NCBI GenBank assembly: GCA_023955635.1
Contig: JAMXHR010000011.1
Location: 62,001-126,000, forward strand
Reading direction: 5' to 3'
Length of the DNA: 64,000 bases
From: Methanosarcina sp. ERenArc_MAG2
GTDB lineage: Archaea > Halobacteriota > Methanosarcinia > Methanosarcinales > Methanosarcinaceae
Positions 1 to 9,897 of the stretch are shown here, one piece after another (the first letter of the stretch is position 1; every line of letters begins with the position of its first letter). The notes under the pieces were generated by a model. The model was given only the letters and a program-made list of their open reading frames with translations. It had not been told where the DNA came from and ran no database searches. A program made the translations under genes and the position numbers.

Positions 1-475
1 GAGATAGTACCCATCTGGAATACCTCTACCTTATCCTTGATCTTATCCAGCATCTCAGGCGTGGTGGCTGCCCCGAAGACTTTGAGCCCCCGTCCATGAT
101 GGCAATCCCTGCAATGGAAGCAATCTCTTTTACATTAATAGACTCAGCCCAGTCCACCAGAGCATTGCTAACATCGTAAGAGATAGTGTGGCTGATAGGA
201 ATATCGGAGATTACAATAATCAGGTTGTGCTCCACGTTTTCGTAAATTCTCACAGGCATATTTATAAGCCCCTCATAAAGCACTGCAATAGAGGGAAAAT
301 ACCTGGATTCAATAGAGCCGATATATTCCATTTTCAATTCTTCGATCATATGCTGACTTGCAATATTCCCCACAAGCCCGATTCCGGGAAAACCCTCAAT
401 CAAAACAGGATTTTTTGACTTTACGGGTCTTGTAATAATTTTTACATCATTGTTGTCGTAATCCGTAGTTGACAA
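1..475 (-). CDS. PAC2-family protein (proteasome assembly chaperone-like), 3' end outside window
   Basis: The product is a member of the archaeal PAC2 family, related to proteasome-assembly chaperones. The N-terminal motif FPGIGLVGNIA (about residues 29-39), the following beta-alpha pattern and DGG near residue 127 fit this family. The exact cellular role in archaea is not settled. Start: TTG at 475, preceded by GAGGTGG six bases upstream. The frame breaks near the C5 run at 87-91; adding one C restores DGGLKVFGAATTPEMLDK and an open frame to the window edge. Without the repair the protein would end in an unrelated basic tail at position 26. I take this as a sequence error. The gene points away from the next gene, so the 370-base spacer carries both promoters. 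Confidence 0.75.
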
Positions 476-846
476 ATAACCACCTCGATAAAATACAACC
501 CCTATGGGTATATCTGACCTAATCCTAAATAAACAAATTTCCCAGCAGCCCAGGTCTGCGTTACTTCCTGTACAGCCGTTAATAAAAAATATGCAATAAC
601 CCGGGTTTATTGATACCCTAACCCTTTTTTATGAAAAGAGAATCTTTTTAATATATATCTTTTCTCCTGACAGCGAAAGTTAATTTAGATAAATAGAATT
701 TATAATAAATTTAGGTTTCACCTACTTTATTGAAAGACTGATAGAAGCCTTATTTTATATGAGATAGGAAAAGCATAATAGGGAAAAGGGACCGTAAAAA
801 AGCTCACAAAAGAAGACAAAATCCGAATACAGAAGGAGAAAAATTC
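476..846. promoter_or_regulatory. Divergent intergenic region with TATA-like box
   Basis: No gene is seen. An A/T-rich TATA-like stretch (TTTTTAATATATATC) lies at 646-659, about 190 bases before the start of the rightward gene, which suggests a long leader if it is used. A ribosome binding site, AGGAG, sits just before the start at 847. Confidence 0.3.
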
Positions 847-1434
847 ATGGAAAAATCTATTCTTTACCTCGACAGTGTAGGAGAGGCAAATACGGAAGCA
901 GTTATTGAAGCGGCAGCAAAAAGGGCGGCAGAGCTTGGGATATGCCATATTGTGGTAGCGAGCACCAGCGGAAAAACCGCTCTAAAGATGGCAGAGGCGG
1001 TAAAGGGCAGCAACATAAAAGTTATTGGAATAAGCCACCAGTATGGGCAGAAAGAAAAAGGTGAATGGGAAGTAGAAGAGGAGTATAAGAAGAAGCTTGA
1101 AGCTCTCGGAGCCGTAATAACCACTCAGTCCCATATGTTCTCAGGAATAGAACGCTCAATCACAAAAAAATTCGGAGGCTATTCCAGAGCAGAAGTGATT
1201 TCCGATGCTCTCAGGTCCCTCTTCGGAAAAGGCTTCAAAGTAGCTATTGAAGTTGCAATTATGGCAGCTGATTCAGGCCATATCCCGGTTTCCGATAATA
1301 CGGAGATTATAGCTATAGGAGGCACAAGATGGGGTGCAGATGTTGCCCTTGTGCTCAGGCCAGCCCACAGCAGTGATTTCTTTTCCCTGCAGGTCCGGGA
1401 AATTATTGCCATGCCGCGAGCAAAAGAAGATTAA
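847..1434 (+). CDS. Pyruvate kinase C-terminal (alpha/beta) domain-like protein
   Basis: This 195-residue protein resembles the free-standing PK_C domain: EANTEAVIEAAAKRAAELG, then IVVASTSGKTALKMAEAV, a GISHQYG segment and the C-terminal GGTRWGADVALVLRP. Free-standing copies in methanogens lack the catalytic barrel of pyruvate kinase, so it is probably not a kinase; a ligand-binding or regulatory role is inference. Start: ATG at 847 with AGGAG seven to ten bases upstream. It is a single gene, followed by about 200 bases before tgtA. I see no truncation or frameshift. Confidence 0.65.
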   Translation: MEKSILYLDSVGEANTEAVIEAAAKRAAELGICHIVVASTSGKTALKMAEAVKGSNIKVIGISHQYGQKEKGEWEVEEEYKKKLEALGAVITTQSHMFSGIERSITKKFGGYSRAEVISDALRSLFGKGFKVAIEVAIMAADSGHIPVSDNTEIIAIGGTRWGADVALVLRPAHSSDFFSLQVREIIAMPRAKED

Positions 1435-1602
1435 GGTACGAAAAAAACTACGGAAAAAGGAATTAGAGTTTCGAACCTAAATATTACAGTTGATTGGCTC
1501 CTGGTACTATACCACGGGAAACATGCGAGCACGAAAAAAGGGGAGCTTGAAAGGGATTCAGTTAATTCGTAATAATTAACCCTGCCTTCTCCCAGCCCCA
1601 AA

Positions 1603-1613
1603 GATAAATATAT
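1603..1613 (+). promoter_or_regulatory. Probable TATA box of tgtA
   Basis: GATAAATATAT lies 25-35 bases before the ATG at 1638. With the usual archaeal TATA-to-start spacing, the transcript would begin within a few bases of the start codon, so the tgtA message may be almost leaderless. No clear ribosome binding site precedes the ATG, which fits. Confidence 0.4.
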
Positions 1614-1637
1614 CTGAGAGACATCTATAATCCCGGC

Positions 1638-3110
1638 ATGTCAGCAATATTCGAAATTCTCGACAAGGACGCAGGCGGCAGGATCGGAAAACTCAGGACC
1701 CCCCACGGGATTGTTGAGACACCTACCGTCATGCCTGTAATAAATCCGAATATCCAGCTTATCTCCCCGAAAGAAATGCGAAGCTTCGGGGCAGAGATTC
1801 TAATTACCAATTCCTATATTATCTACAGAAAAGAAGAACTGAGAAGCATTGCCCTTGAGAAAGGGCTGCATGAGCTCCTGGAATTTGACGGACCCATTAT
1901 GACTGACTCGGGTTCTTTCCAGCTTTCCGTCTATGGGTCCGTGGAAGTTACGAATGAGGAAATCCTGGGGTTCCAGCAAAAGATAGGAAGCGACATTATT
2001 GTCCCGCTGGACATCCCGACGCCCCCTGATGTTCACTACAGGAGGGCCGAAGAGGAACTTGCAGTCACGGCCAAACGCCTGGAAACTGCCCGCGGGTTTA
2101 TCCAGGGAGAGCAGCTCCTTGCAGGGCCTGTCCAGGGCTCAACCTACCCCGAACTGAGGGAAAAAGCTGCTTCCCATCTCAAAGACCTCAATTTTGAAGT
2201 GTATCCCCTTGGAGCAGTTGTCCCACTTATGGAGGCCTACCGTTACGCAGAACTTGTTGATGTGATTGCCGCGTCCAAAAGGGGGCTTTCCCCAGCCTCG
2301 CCGGTCCACCTTTTTGGAGCCGGGCACCCAATGATGTTCGCCCTTGCAGTAGCCCTGGGCTGCGACCTTTTTGATTCGGCAGCCTACGCCCTTTACGCCA
2401 AGGACGGGCGCTATATTACTGTAACCGGGACCTACCATGTGGAAAGACTAAATTATCTGCCGTGTTCCTGTCCGATCTGTTCGAAATACACAGCCGAAGA
2501 ATTGAAGAAAGCGGACAACATGGAAGAACTTCTGGGGAGGCACAACCTCTATGCTACTTTTGCTGAAATTCGGCTGATAAAACAGTGCATAAAGGACGGA
2601 AAGCTGCTCGAACTTGTGGAGCAGCGCTGCCGTGCTCATCCGAAGCTTCTTGACGGACTGAAAAGATTCTATACCCATTCCCCCTGGCTTGAGCAGCTTG
2701 ATCCGGCTACAAAAGGCACTTATTTCTACTGCGGGCCAGAATCAGCTTCCCGCCCCGAAGTCCTTCGGTTTGGAAAAAGGCTGGAAAGGTTCAGCCTGGA
2801 AGGCTCGGTGCTTATTCGCACAGGCCCGGTAAAAGGAGAGGGAGGCTACGACCAGATTCTCACTTTCAAGGCACCTTTCGGGGCGTTTCCTGTCGAAATG
2901 GAGGAAGTTTATCCTTTCAATGCCGAAGTCTCGAAATATCCGGACTACGAAGCTCTCAGTACAGCTCTCTCGAATATGATTAAACTGATGGAGCTGAACC
3001 CGCAAGCAGAATTTACTTTTGTCTGCGAAAAAGAGTTCAGGCATCCACTAATTGAAGAAATAAGTAAAAAAGCAAAACTGGTATACAGGGAAGACTGGAA
3101 AAAAGAATAA
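1638..3110 (+). CDS. tgtA: tRNA-guanine(15) transglycosylase, archaeosine pathway
   Basis: TgtA exchanges guanine-15 of tRNA for preQ0, the first committed step of archaeosine formation. The catalytic domain is clear: MTDSGSFQ with Asp90 near the active site, the GPVQGSTYPELR stretch, and DLFDSAAY with Asp246 in the place of the catalytic nucleophile. A zinc site follows (Cys276, Cys278, Cys281 in LPCSCPICSKYT). After about residue 340 comes the C-terminal part, in keeping with the split TgtA form of Euryarchaeota that lacks a complete PUA domain at this length (490 residues). The reading frame is intact. It stands alone between the PK_C-like gene and the prenyltransferase cluster. Confidence 0.93.
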   Translation: MSAIFEILDKDAGGRIGKLRTPHGIVETPTVMPVINPNIQLISPKEMRSFGAEILITNSYIIYRKEELRSIALEKGLHELLEFDGPIMTDSGSFQLSVYGSVEVTNEEILGFQQKIGSDIIVPLDIPTPPDVHYRRAEEELAVTAKRLETARGFIQGEQLLAGPVQGSTYPELREKAASHLKDLNFEVYPLGAVVPLMEAYRYAELVDVIAASKRGLSPASPVHLFGAGHPMMFALAVALGCDLFDSAAYALYAKDGRYITVTGTYHVERLNYLPCSCPICSKYTAEELKKADNMEELLGRHNLYATFAEIRLIKQCIKDGKLLELVEQRCRAHPKLLDGLKRFYTHSPWLEQLDPATKGTYFYCGPESASRPEVLRFGKRLERFSLEGSVLIRTGPVKGEGGYDQILTFKAPFGAFPVEMEEVYPFNAEVSKYPDYEALSTALSNMIKLMELNPQAEFTFVCEKEFRHPLIEEISKKAKLVYREDWKKE

Positions 3111-3297
3111 GCTTTGAGGAACTGGTTAAAGGCGCTGAACATTTATAAGTCCTTCAGGCTTTCTCATAAACAAACCCCCGCCTCAGAAAAGATAAAAAGA
3201 AAACTTTTTGAGGTGCAAACCTTTATAGGACTACCTGCAAAGAATCCCCTAAATAGGGAAAAAGCCGAAGTACAAAGTTCCTGATACAAAAATTCCC

Positions 3298-4268
3298 ATG
3301 CAAATTAGAAAAGCACAGGTGAAACTATTGTCCCTTACAGCAAGAATCGGGGAACTTAGCCCTTATCTACGGCTGATGAGACCTGAACTTTACTACATGG
3401 ATCTTACCCTTCCTGCCTCGAGCGCAATCCTGGCTTCTTACCTGGCTACCGGAGGGCTTCCTGAATACCTTCCCTTCCTGATTGCCTTAATAGGCGGCTT
3501 TGCAGCCATTACCAGTTCATATGTTTTTAATGACTGCTGTGATATCGATATTGATACGATTAACCTGCCTGGTCGTCCCCTGCCCTCTTCCAAAGTTTCA
3601 AAGAGTTCTGCTCTTGCTTATGCTCTCATCTTATTAGTGATCGCAGGCGCAGCAGCCGCTTACCTGAACCCTGAATCTCTCCTGACCCTTGTTATTGCAG
3701 CCGGAACTATCACTATTTACTCAATCTTTGCAAAAAGGAATACTTTCCTTAGCTTTTTGCCAGTGGGTATCTCTTATGGGCTTGTGCCTGTGGGCATCTG
3801 GCTTGCCTTTGACCCTGCGGGGCTCCTGAAAGGCAATGACGGAGTAACTCTCCCCTGTCGGCCATCTGTTTCGGGCTCATGATGTGCGTTACGGATTGGG
3901 CCTTTACCCTTGGAGGAGTTGCCAGAGACGTTGAAGGGGACAGACTGAAAGGTGCCCCTACAATGCCCGTGACCTTTGGAATTCCCTTTACTGCCAGATT
4001 CGTTACTTTCTGGTGGATTGTCGGAGTTATTGCTTCGATAATCATAGGCTGGTCAGCCCGGCTGGGGCCTGTGTACTTTGCAGGAGCACTTGCCTCAGGT
4101 CTCTGGATGCTTTCCCAGTGTTTTGATTTTATCAGGCACCCTACCCCGGAGAGGGGTGGCGCACTCTTCCTTAATGGCTCAAACTACAGAGCAATTATGT
4201 TCGGATCAATGATCCTTGATGTGGTGCTGTGTATTTATGCAGGGGCTTACACCTCTATTCTCTGGTGA
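3298..4268 (+). CDS. UbiA-family prenyltransferase (one-base frameshift)
   Basis: This is an integral membrane prenyltransferase of the UbiA superfamily. The first Asp-rich motif is NDCCDIDIDTINLPGRPLP (near residue 81) and the second is ARDVEGDRLKGAPTMPVTFG; these bind the prenyl diphosphate through magnesium. The frame breaks at the C4 run 3852-3855. Adding one C gives GVTLPLSAICFGLMMCVTDW and a single 323-residue protein, the usual length. The rightward neighbour is a geranylgeranyl reductase only 14 bases away, so the pair probably acts on one isoprenoid product. Candidates are archaeol lipid (DGGGP synthase) or the methanophenazine side chain; sequence alone does not decide. The break is most likely a sequencing error. 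Confidence 0.8.
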
Positions 4269-4282
4269 AAAGGTAGAGAAAA

Positions 4283-5438
4283 ATGGATGCGGATATTATT
4301 GTAATAGGGGCATCTCCTGCGGGGCTGATGGCTGCCAGGAACGCCTGTGAAAAAGGGTCGTCAGTCCTTTTGCTGGAAAAAAAGAAGAAATCGGGAATCC
4401 ACCCCATCCTGCAAATTCTTTTTTAAGGGAATGCTCGATAAATGCGGAGAGAAAGCAGACCCTTCTTATGTAGTGCATTATCTCAAAGGCATGCAGATAA
4501 TTTCCCCATCCGGGCGGACGGTGGAGGTTGAGACGCCCGGATACGCTATTGACAAGACGGAATTCGACCGATTTTATGCGAAGAAAATAATGAAAATAGG
4601 CGTAGATCTTCGAAAAGGTGTAGAAGTAAACAATATTCTCAGGGACGGAGAAAAATTTACGGTCAGCACCTCGGCAGGGATCTTCACGTCAAGACTCGTT
4701 GTCATTTCTGACGGTATAAATTCAAAAATAGCTTCCCTTCTGGGCCTGAAAACAATGAAACACCCGGAAGATATTGCCTGGGGAATTGAACTGGACGTCA
4801 GGGCTCCTGACCTTGGAAAACCGAAAATGTTTGAATATTATGTAGGAAACCATGCCCCTGGATGGAAGACTACATACGCCCCTAGAGGAGGGGACAATGC
4901 CGCAATCGGGGCCTATGTGCGCAGATGCGGAAAGGACGCAACGCCTTACCTCAATGCCTGGGTTGAAAATTTCAAAAGACTGAAAGGACTCAAAGAGCTT
5001 GAAGTTGTAAGAAAACTTTCAGGCGGAGACCCTATAGTGACACTTCCGAATGAATACATAACCGATGGAATAATGGTCGCTGGCGGAGCAGCCGGTCAGT
5101 CCGGGATAGGATATGCGATGAGGGCAGGCCAAATATGTGGAGATGTGGCTGCAGATGCCATAAGAAAAGGAGATGTTTCAAAAAGTGCCCTGTCAGAGTA
5201 CCGAAAAACCTGGGAAAAGGAGTTCAAGGTAGAACACTACCTGGGTCGAATAGGTCTTGAGACCCTCAGGAAAATGACGGACAGAGAAATTGATGAGATG
5301 GTAAAGGTCTTTGAAAAGGAGGACCTCTCATTCATTCACGGAAGTTCAGTTGAGCAGTTGATGCAGGTCTTTGCATTCACGCTAAAGAAAAAACCCTCTG
5401 CAGTCTTGAAGTACAGAGCGCTCTTTAGGAACAGGTAA
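4283..5438 (+). CDS. Geranylgeranyl reductase family flavoprotein (two one-base frameshifts)
   Basis: FAD-dependent reductases of this family saturate geranylgeranyl chains of archaeal lipids or related isoprenoids. The true start is ATG 4283, giving [20 protein letters not shown] with the Rossmann GxGxxG-type FAD site. Two short runs need one extra base each: CC at 4399-4400 and T6 at 4419-4424; together they give [20 protein letters not shown] and a 385-residue protein. Later landmarks are [12 protein letters not shown], the substrate-side [18 protein letters not shown] and the second FAD motif [20 protein letters not shown]. It probably shares a transcript with the UbiA gene upstream (14-base gap) and perhaps the radical SAM gene downstream (79 bases). 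The GTG at 4347 is only a false start made by the errors. Confidence 0.82.
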
Positions 5439-5517
5439 ACATAAGATTTAAAAGGCAAGCAAAAAAGAGCAGAACTGACACAAACATCAGCATCAAATAT
5501 CAGGTGCAGGAAAAAAT

Positions 5518-6657
5518 ATGCAGTATGATTTTTATAAAAGCCCACTTCTCAGAGTGTATACGGAAATCGAAGACGGACACATGAGGATGAAAACCAGCGG
5601 GGCTGCTTCCATCCTTATGAAAAAAAATCTTGAGAAAAACCTCTCAGTTTTTGAAGGTGAAAAGCCTGCAAAAGTGGAGGCAGACAGGCTCATCTGTTCA
5701 ACCTGGATGCCCCCGGTCCCAAGCCCATGTTTTGACCGCCTGGTAAAAAGCCAGTTTTTTTCCATTCTGGGAAAAAAGATTCCAGACCAGGTCACTATCT
5801 CCATTACTGAAGAATGCCCGAACAACTGCATTCACTGTGCCCTTCCTGATACAAAAAACCGGGCGAAACTTACACCGGAAACAGTAAAATCCACAATAGA
5901 CCAGGTGCTCGAAATGGGCACAACTTTCGTGATCTTTGACGGAGGTGAGCCCCTGACCTATCCGGATTTAGAAGACCTGATCCGGTATGTGGACTCTGAA
6001 AAAGCCATTACAGGCATGTTTACCTCAGGAGTAGGGCTGACTGAAGAGCGAGCCAACCGCCTTAAAGAAGCAGGCCTTTATTCTCTCACTGTCAGTTTTG
6101 ACAGCGCGCACGAAGATAAACACGATCATGTAAGGGGCAGGAAAGGAGTTTTTAAAAGTGCGGTTGAAGCAGTAAAAAATGGACTTAAAGCAGGGCTGCT
6201 TGTAAATATATATGTGGTGCTTTCCAGGGACAATGTAAACGAGCTTGAAGACCTGTATGCTCTTGCATCAGAGCTTGGAGTCCATGAACTTTCCTTCTAT
6301 GAAATAGTTCCTACGGGCAGGTGGATGGACCATGCTTCAGAAATCATGACCCCGAAAGATCTGAGAAAATTCGACAATTTTGTGTCCGGAGCCAGGGAGA
6401 AAGAAGGTCCCAGAGTGTTTCCTATCCCGCAGGTTATGAAAACCACAGGCTGTATGGCGGGTAGAAAATGGCTGCATATTACCCCGGAAGGAAATATTCT
6501 TCCCTGTGCCTGTATCCCGATCCCTTATGGGAATGTCCATAGAGACAGCATAAAGGACGTCTGGAAAAGAATCAGAGAGGACCCTGCATATAATGCCAAG
6601 TGCTGTCTTATGAGGAACCCTGAATTCAGGGAAAAGTACCTGAAAGTTTTAGAGTAA
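5518..6657 (+). CDS. Radical SAM/SPASM-domain protein
   Basis: The 379-residue protein has the radical SAM [4Fe-4S] motif CPNNCIHC (Cys100, Cys104, Cys107), followed by the GGEPL motif (FDGGEPLTYPD) that binds S-adenosylmethionine. A C-terminal SPASM-like module with GCMAGRKWLHITPEG, ILPCACIPIPYGN and a final Cys-Cys pair (KCCLMRNPEF) would bind auxiliary clusters. SPASM proteins modify peptides or assist cofactor synthesis. The substrate is unknown. It follows the prenyltransferase and geranylgeranyl reductase on the same strand, so a shared isoprenoid or cofactor pathway is possible; this is inference. Start ATG 5518 is preceded by CAGGAA. The frame is intact. Confidence 0.8.
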   Translation: MQYDFYKSPLLRVYTEIEDGHMRMKTSGAASILMKKNLEKNLSVFEGEKPAKVEADRLICSTWMPPVPSPCFDRLVKSQFFSILGKKIPDQVTISITEECPNNCIHCALPDTKNRAKLTPETVKSTIDQVLEMGTTFVIFDGGEPLTYPDLEDLIRYVDSEKAITGMFTSGVGLTEERANRLKEAGLYSLTVSFDSAHEDKHDHVRGRKGVFKSAVEAVKNGLKAGLLVNIYVVLSRDNVNELEDLYALASELGVHELSFYEIVPTGRWMDHASEIMTPKDLRKFDNFVSGAREKEGPRVFPIPQVMKTTGCMAGRKWLHITPEGNILPCACIPIPYGNVHRDSIKDVWKRIREDPAYNAKCCLMRNPEFREKYLKVLE

Positions 6658-6902
6658 ATCCGGGATAAAAATTAGATCCGGCTCTTTAATGTCATTTTCA
6701 AAATGAAAAGCTAAAGCTAGAAAAATATAAATTGTTAGGAATAAAGGCAGTCGATGGAAATGAAAGTAGAATAATAAATAGCATGCGCTGAACATGTCAA
6801 ATATAGGTATCAGATCAGCCAGAAAAGAAAAATATGATGCAGGTTTATTACACCCTGCAACAAATTGATTTTTTGTCTATGTATTCTTTTTTGTGAGATG
6901 AA

Positions 6903-7798
6903 TTAGACTAAACCCGATCTCTGAAGAGTCATCAGGTCTTCGGTGGTGAGTTTTGCTCCGCCTTTGAACTTATCGAAGATGGACTTGGCATCCTTCTGGA
7001 GTTCGGACTTGACAACACGGGATTTCCCATCTTTGTCTTTTTTCTTGAGCTTGAAGATTTCTTTGTCAAGATCCCTAATTTCCTTCTGGGCGTTGATGAA
7101 AACTTTGTGCTGTTCGTCAGCTGCTTCCTGGGCTTTTACAAATTCCCTGTGGGCAATGTCAGATTCTGCCCTGGTTCTGTCAGCCTCTTTGAAAGCGGTA
7201 ATCATCTTCTCATGGTATTCCTGAGCCTGCCTTGCATATTCTGCCAGCTCGTTGTGGAATTCTGAGGCTTCATCCCTGATCAACTGAGCTTCGTCCAGGA
7301 TGTTTTTCAGTTCGAGATTGCTTTCGAGCTGGACTTTTTTGACCTGGTACTGTTTTTGAAGCAGAGTAATCTTGCCCACAAGTTCCCTTTCCTTACTTGT
7401 GCTCAGAACCTCGGTTTGCTGGGCAAATTCAAGACGATCGATATCTTTTCTCAGGGCTTTGATAGAAGGGCCACCCAGGTTGTTCTGCTTCCTGATCGAA
7501 TCTGCTTTTGCAAACAGATCATTTGCCCTGGAATTGGTATCATCGCGCTTGTTCTTGTATTCGCTGACCTTCTCATTAATTTCGTCCCTGAGAACTTTTA
7601 ATTCCTGGGCCTCGTTGATAAGATCTTTCGTCTTCTTGTTCAGCTCATTACGCTTTGCAGCGAGAGCACTGGCTTCTGCATTTAGAGTGTTCCTTTTTTC
7701 CTTGGATTCTTCAGAAATGTCCTTCAGATCTGATCTTTTTTCTGTAGTTCTTTTAGCATCTCTTATTGTGCCTCCCGATCCAGCAAAAAAGCTGGCAT
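6903..7798 (-). CDS. Long coiled-coil protein (one-base frameshift near start)
   Basis: Adding one base to the A6 run at 7785-7790 (T6 in the gene) joins ATG 7798 (MPAFFAGSGGTIRDAK) to an open frame that ends at 6903, a 298-residue protein. It is almost wholly helical and charged, with heptad-like runs of Glu, Lys, Ala and Leu (for example DLKDISEESKEKRN, EINEKVSEYKNKRDD) and a C-terminal FKGGAKLTTEDLMTLQ patch. Archaeal coiled-coil proteins of this type sit next to serB in Methanosarcina-like genomes; the function is not known. It begins 11 bases after the serB stop, so the two are probably co-transcribed. A shorter start at the GTG at 7379 is inside the coiled coil and is not credible. Confidence 0.7.
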
Positions 7799-7808
7799 TT
7801 TGGTAGTT

Positions 7809-8512
7809 CTAATGTTCGATGTCGACATGCTGTGCCTGATTACAACATTGATAAGAAAGAGATTCAAGAATAGGAATAACGGCTTTAAGATCTTTTTTGT
7901 TATGACCACGTCCGCATATTCCCTCAGGATAGGCTTGGGATTGAAAGCTATGGCAAAACCTGCCTTTTCAAAGATACAGGCATCATTTGCACCGTCTCCG
8001 ACAACTACACATTGCTCTGGCCGGACCCCGTTAAGCTGGGCCAGTTCCTCGAATACTTTCGCTTTGGAGTCGCTTTGTGTGATGGGGCCGACAACTTTGC
8101 CTGTAAGGCAGCCGTCTTCCACAAGCAGTTCGTTGGAAACAACAAAATCAATGCCAAGCGCTTTACCTATTGTATCGGCAGAAATGGTAAATCCTCCGGA
8201 AATCATTGCAGTCTTATAGCCCCTCGTTTTAACATAGAGAATAAGTTCTGCTGCTCCCGGCATGAGATGAATCTGGTTTACCGCTTCCAGGGCAGTTCCA
8301 AAGGGAAGCCCCTTGAGAAGCCTGACCCTTTCTAAAAGCGCTTGCTCGAAATCAAGGTCCCCATACATCGCTTTCTTCGTAATCTCCTCTACTTTGCTTG
8401 CAACACCTGCAGCCCTGGCGAGCTCATCGATAGTCTCAGCGTCTATAAGGGTACTATCCATATCAAAAACAATCATTTTGTTTTCAGTAGAATCATGCAT
8501 AGGACAGTTCAC
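7809..8512 (-). CDS. serB: Phosphoserine phosphatase (one-base frameshift near 3' end)
   Basis: SerB hydrolyses O-phosphoserine to serine, the last step of serine synthesis. The HAD motifs are all present: DMDST with catalytic Asp17 and Asp19, the SGGF segment (motif II) near residue 104, and VVGDGANDACIFEKAG (motif III, acidic pair) followed by AFNPKP. The frame breaks at the T6 run 7893-7898; one more base gives TKKDLKAVIPILESLSYQ and a stop at 7809-7811, for 234 residues, a normal SerB length. Unrepaired, the tail is unrelated and runs into the next gene. The start could be GTG 8512 or ATG 8500; both are upstream of the first motif. Confidence 0.88.
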
Positions 8513-8795
8513 TCAATCAAAACCTAGACTTGAATAGCTATTAGATATAGCGGGATAACTTCTCGAAAAAGGGCACGCTGCTCGGTGTACCTTTCTCAGG
8601 AGTACCCCCGCAACCTAGTATAAAATACACTTGCCCTGACATTAAAAGCCCACCAACGGATAGAGTTTTCAAATTATAATACGGGTTCTGAAACAAAACC
8701 ACAAAACAACAGCATTGATGTCAACGTTTTTGAGTGAAATAAATCACATCCTTTTTAAGCTTTTCGGAGGGACAAGAAAACATACCGAATAATAA

Positions 8796-8821
8796 TTATA
8801 AATAGGATATATATTTATAAA
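8796..8821 (+). promoter_or_regulatory. Probable mtd promoter (TATA boxes)
   Basis: The spacer between serB and mtd (about 8513-8891) holds no gene. TTATAAATA at 8796-8804 and ATATATTTATAAA at 8809-8821 are strong archaeal TATA candidates; either gives a leader of about 70-95 bases before the mtd ATG at 8918. That leader contains the mini-ORF at 8892. Confidence 0.45.
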
Positions 8822-8891
8822 ATAGGAGTTATAGGGAACGAAGATTGCCAAAAGAATTATAAACCCTTTAGGAATTCCATTATTGAAGAAA

Positions 8892-8912
8892 ATGGTCAAC
8901 ACAGGATTTTGA
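8892..8912 (+). other. Six-codon upstream ORF mimicking the mtd start
   Basis: ATG GTC AAC ACA GGA TTT TGA (MVNTGF-stop) lies 26 bases upstream of the mtd start, whose own beginning is MVNIGF. The flanking bases also match, so the segment is a tandem repeat of the mtd translation-start region. It could act as a leader peptide or decoy start, or be only a duplication relic. Confidence 0.4.
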
Positions 8913-8917
8913 GAAAA

Positions 8918-9747
8918 ATGGTCAACATAGGTTTTATAAAAATGGGCAACCTGGGAATGAGCCAGGTTATCAATCTGATCCAGGATGAAATTGCAGCAAG
9001 AGAGGGAATCACAGTACGGGTATTTGGCACAGGTGCCAAGATGGGCCCTGCTGAGGCCGCAGATACTGAAAGTTTTAAGCAGTGGAATGCAGACTTTGTG
9101 GTAATTATCAGCCCTAACGCAGCAGCTCCAGGCCCCACTGCAGCCCGTGAAGTATGGAAGGACGTGCCCTGCATTGTGGTCTCAGATGGCCCAACAAAAA
9201 AGAAGCTAGAGAAGCTTTTGAGCAGGGAGGCTTCGGATATATTATCCTCCCGGTAGACCCTCTCATAGGAGCAAAGAGAGAGTTTCTTGATTCGGTGGAG
9301 ATGGCATCCTTCAACTCAGATGCAATGAAAGTGTTATCCGTCTGTGGTGTTGTTAGACTCATCCAGGAAGAATTGGATAAAGTAACCGACCAGGTTGCTT
9401 CCGGAAGATCAGGAAAAGAACTGGAACTTCCACACATTTTCGCAAAACCGGAAAAATGTGTTGAGCATGCAGGTTTTGTAAATCCTTACGCGAAGGCAAA
9501 GGCTCTTGCCGCCCTTCACATGGCTGAAAAAGTAGCACAGGTTAACTTCCCTGCGTGTTTCATGTTAAAGGAAATCGACCAGGTATGCCTGACAGCCGCA
9601 GCCGGACATGAAATAATGGGAGCTGCCGCCCAGCTTGCAACTCAGGCAAGGGAAATTGAAAAATCCAATGATACAGTATTCAGGCAACCCCACGCAAAGA
9701 ATGGGACCCTGCTGAAAAAAGTAAAATTATACGAAAAGCCAGAGTAA
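8918..9747 (+). CDS. mtd: F420-dependent methylene-H4MPT dehydrogenase (one-base frameshift)
   Basis: Mtd reduces methenyl-tetrahydro(sarcina/methano)pterin to the methylene form with reduced F420, a central step of methanogenesis from CO2 and of methyl-group oxidation. The N-terminus MVNIGFIKMGNLGMSQVINL and the segments GTGAKMGPAEA, VIISPNAAAPGPTAARE, LPVDPLIGAKREFLD and LTAAAGHEIMGAAAQLATQAR are typical. The frame breaks in the A6 run at 9196-9201; one more A gives DGPTKKEAREAFEQGGFGYI and a 276-residue protein, the family length. Because this enzyme is central to the organism's energy metabolism, a real frameshift is unlikely. Start ATG 8918 follows GAG; an upstream TTG at 8909 is less likely. 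Confidence 0.95.
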
Positions 9748-9787
9748 ATGCCGGAAAACCATTTAAGAGTTTGAAACCGGAACCCTA

Positions 9788-9845
9788 ATTGGAGGAAAGT
9801 ATAAAATGATGTCCCTGGAAAATAAGCGGGGACAAATCCTCCAAT
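9788..9845. terminator. Hairpin in the convergent mtd/DUF2111 spacer
   Basis: ATTGGAGGA (9788-9796) pairs perfectly with TCCTCCAAT (9837-9845), and inside it GTCCC (9811-9815) pairs with GGGAC (9829-9833). The element sits between two convergent genes, which suits a transcript-end structure. Confidence 0.4.
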
Positions 9846-9897
9846 AACAACTTCTTTTCGATTAATCTTCTAAGTTTTGGGTCATTATTTATGAATT

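Noticed and set aside
4347..5438. Geranylgeranyl reductase starting at GTG 4347
   Set aside because: That start gives a basic N-terminus without an FAD site. ATG 4283 with two one-base repairs gives the proper GASPAG motif.
9196..9201. Programmed ribosomal frameshifting in the mtd A-run
   Set aside because: The same kind of one-base loss breaks eighteen other unrelated genes here, in A, T, G and C runs as short as two bases. A common technical cause is far more likely than programmed shifting.
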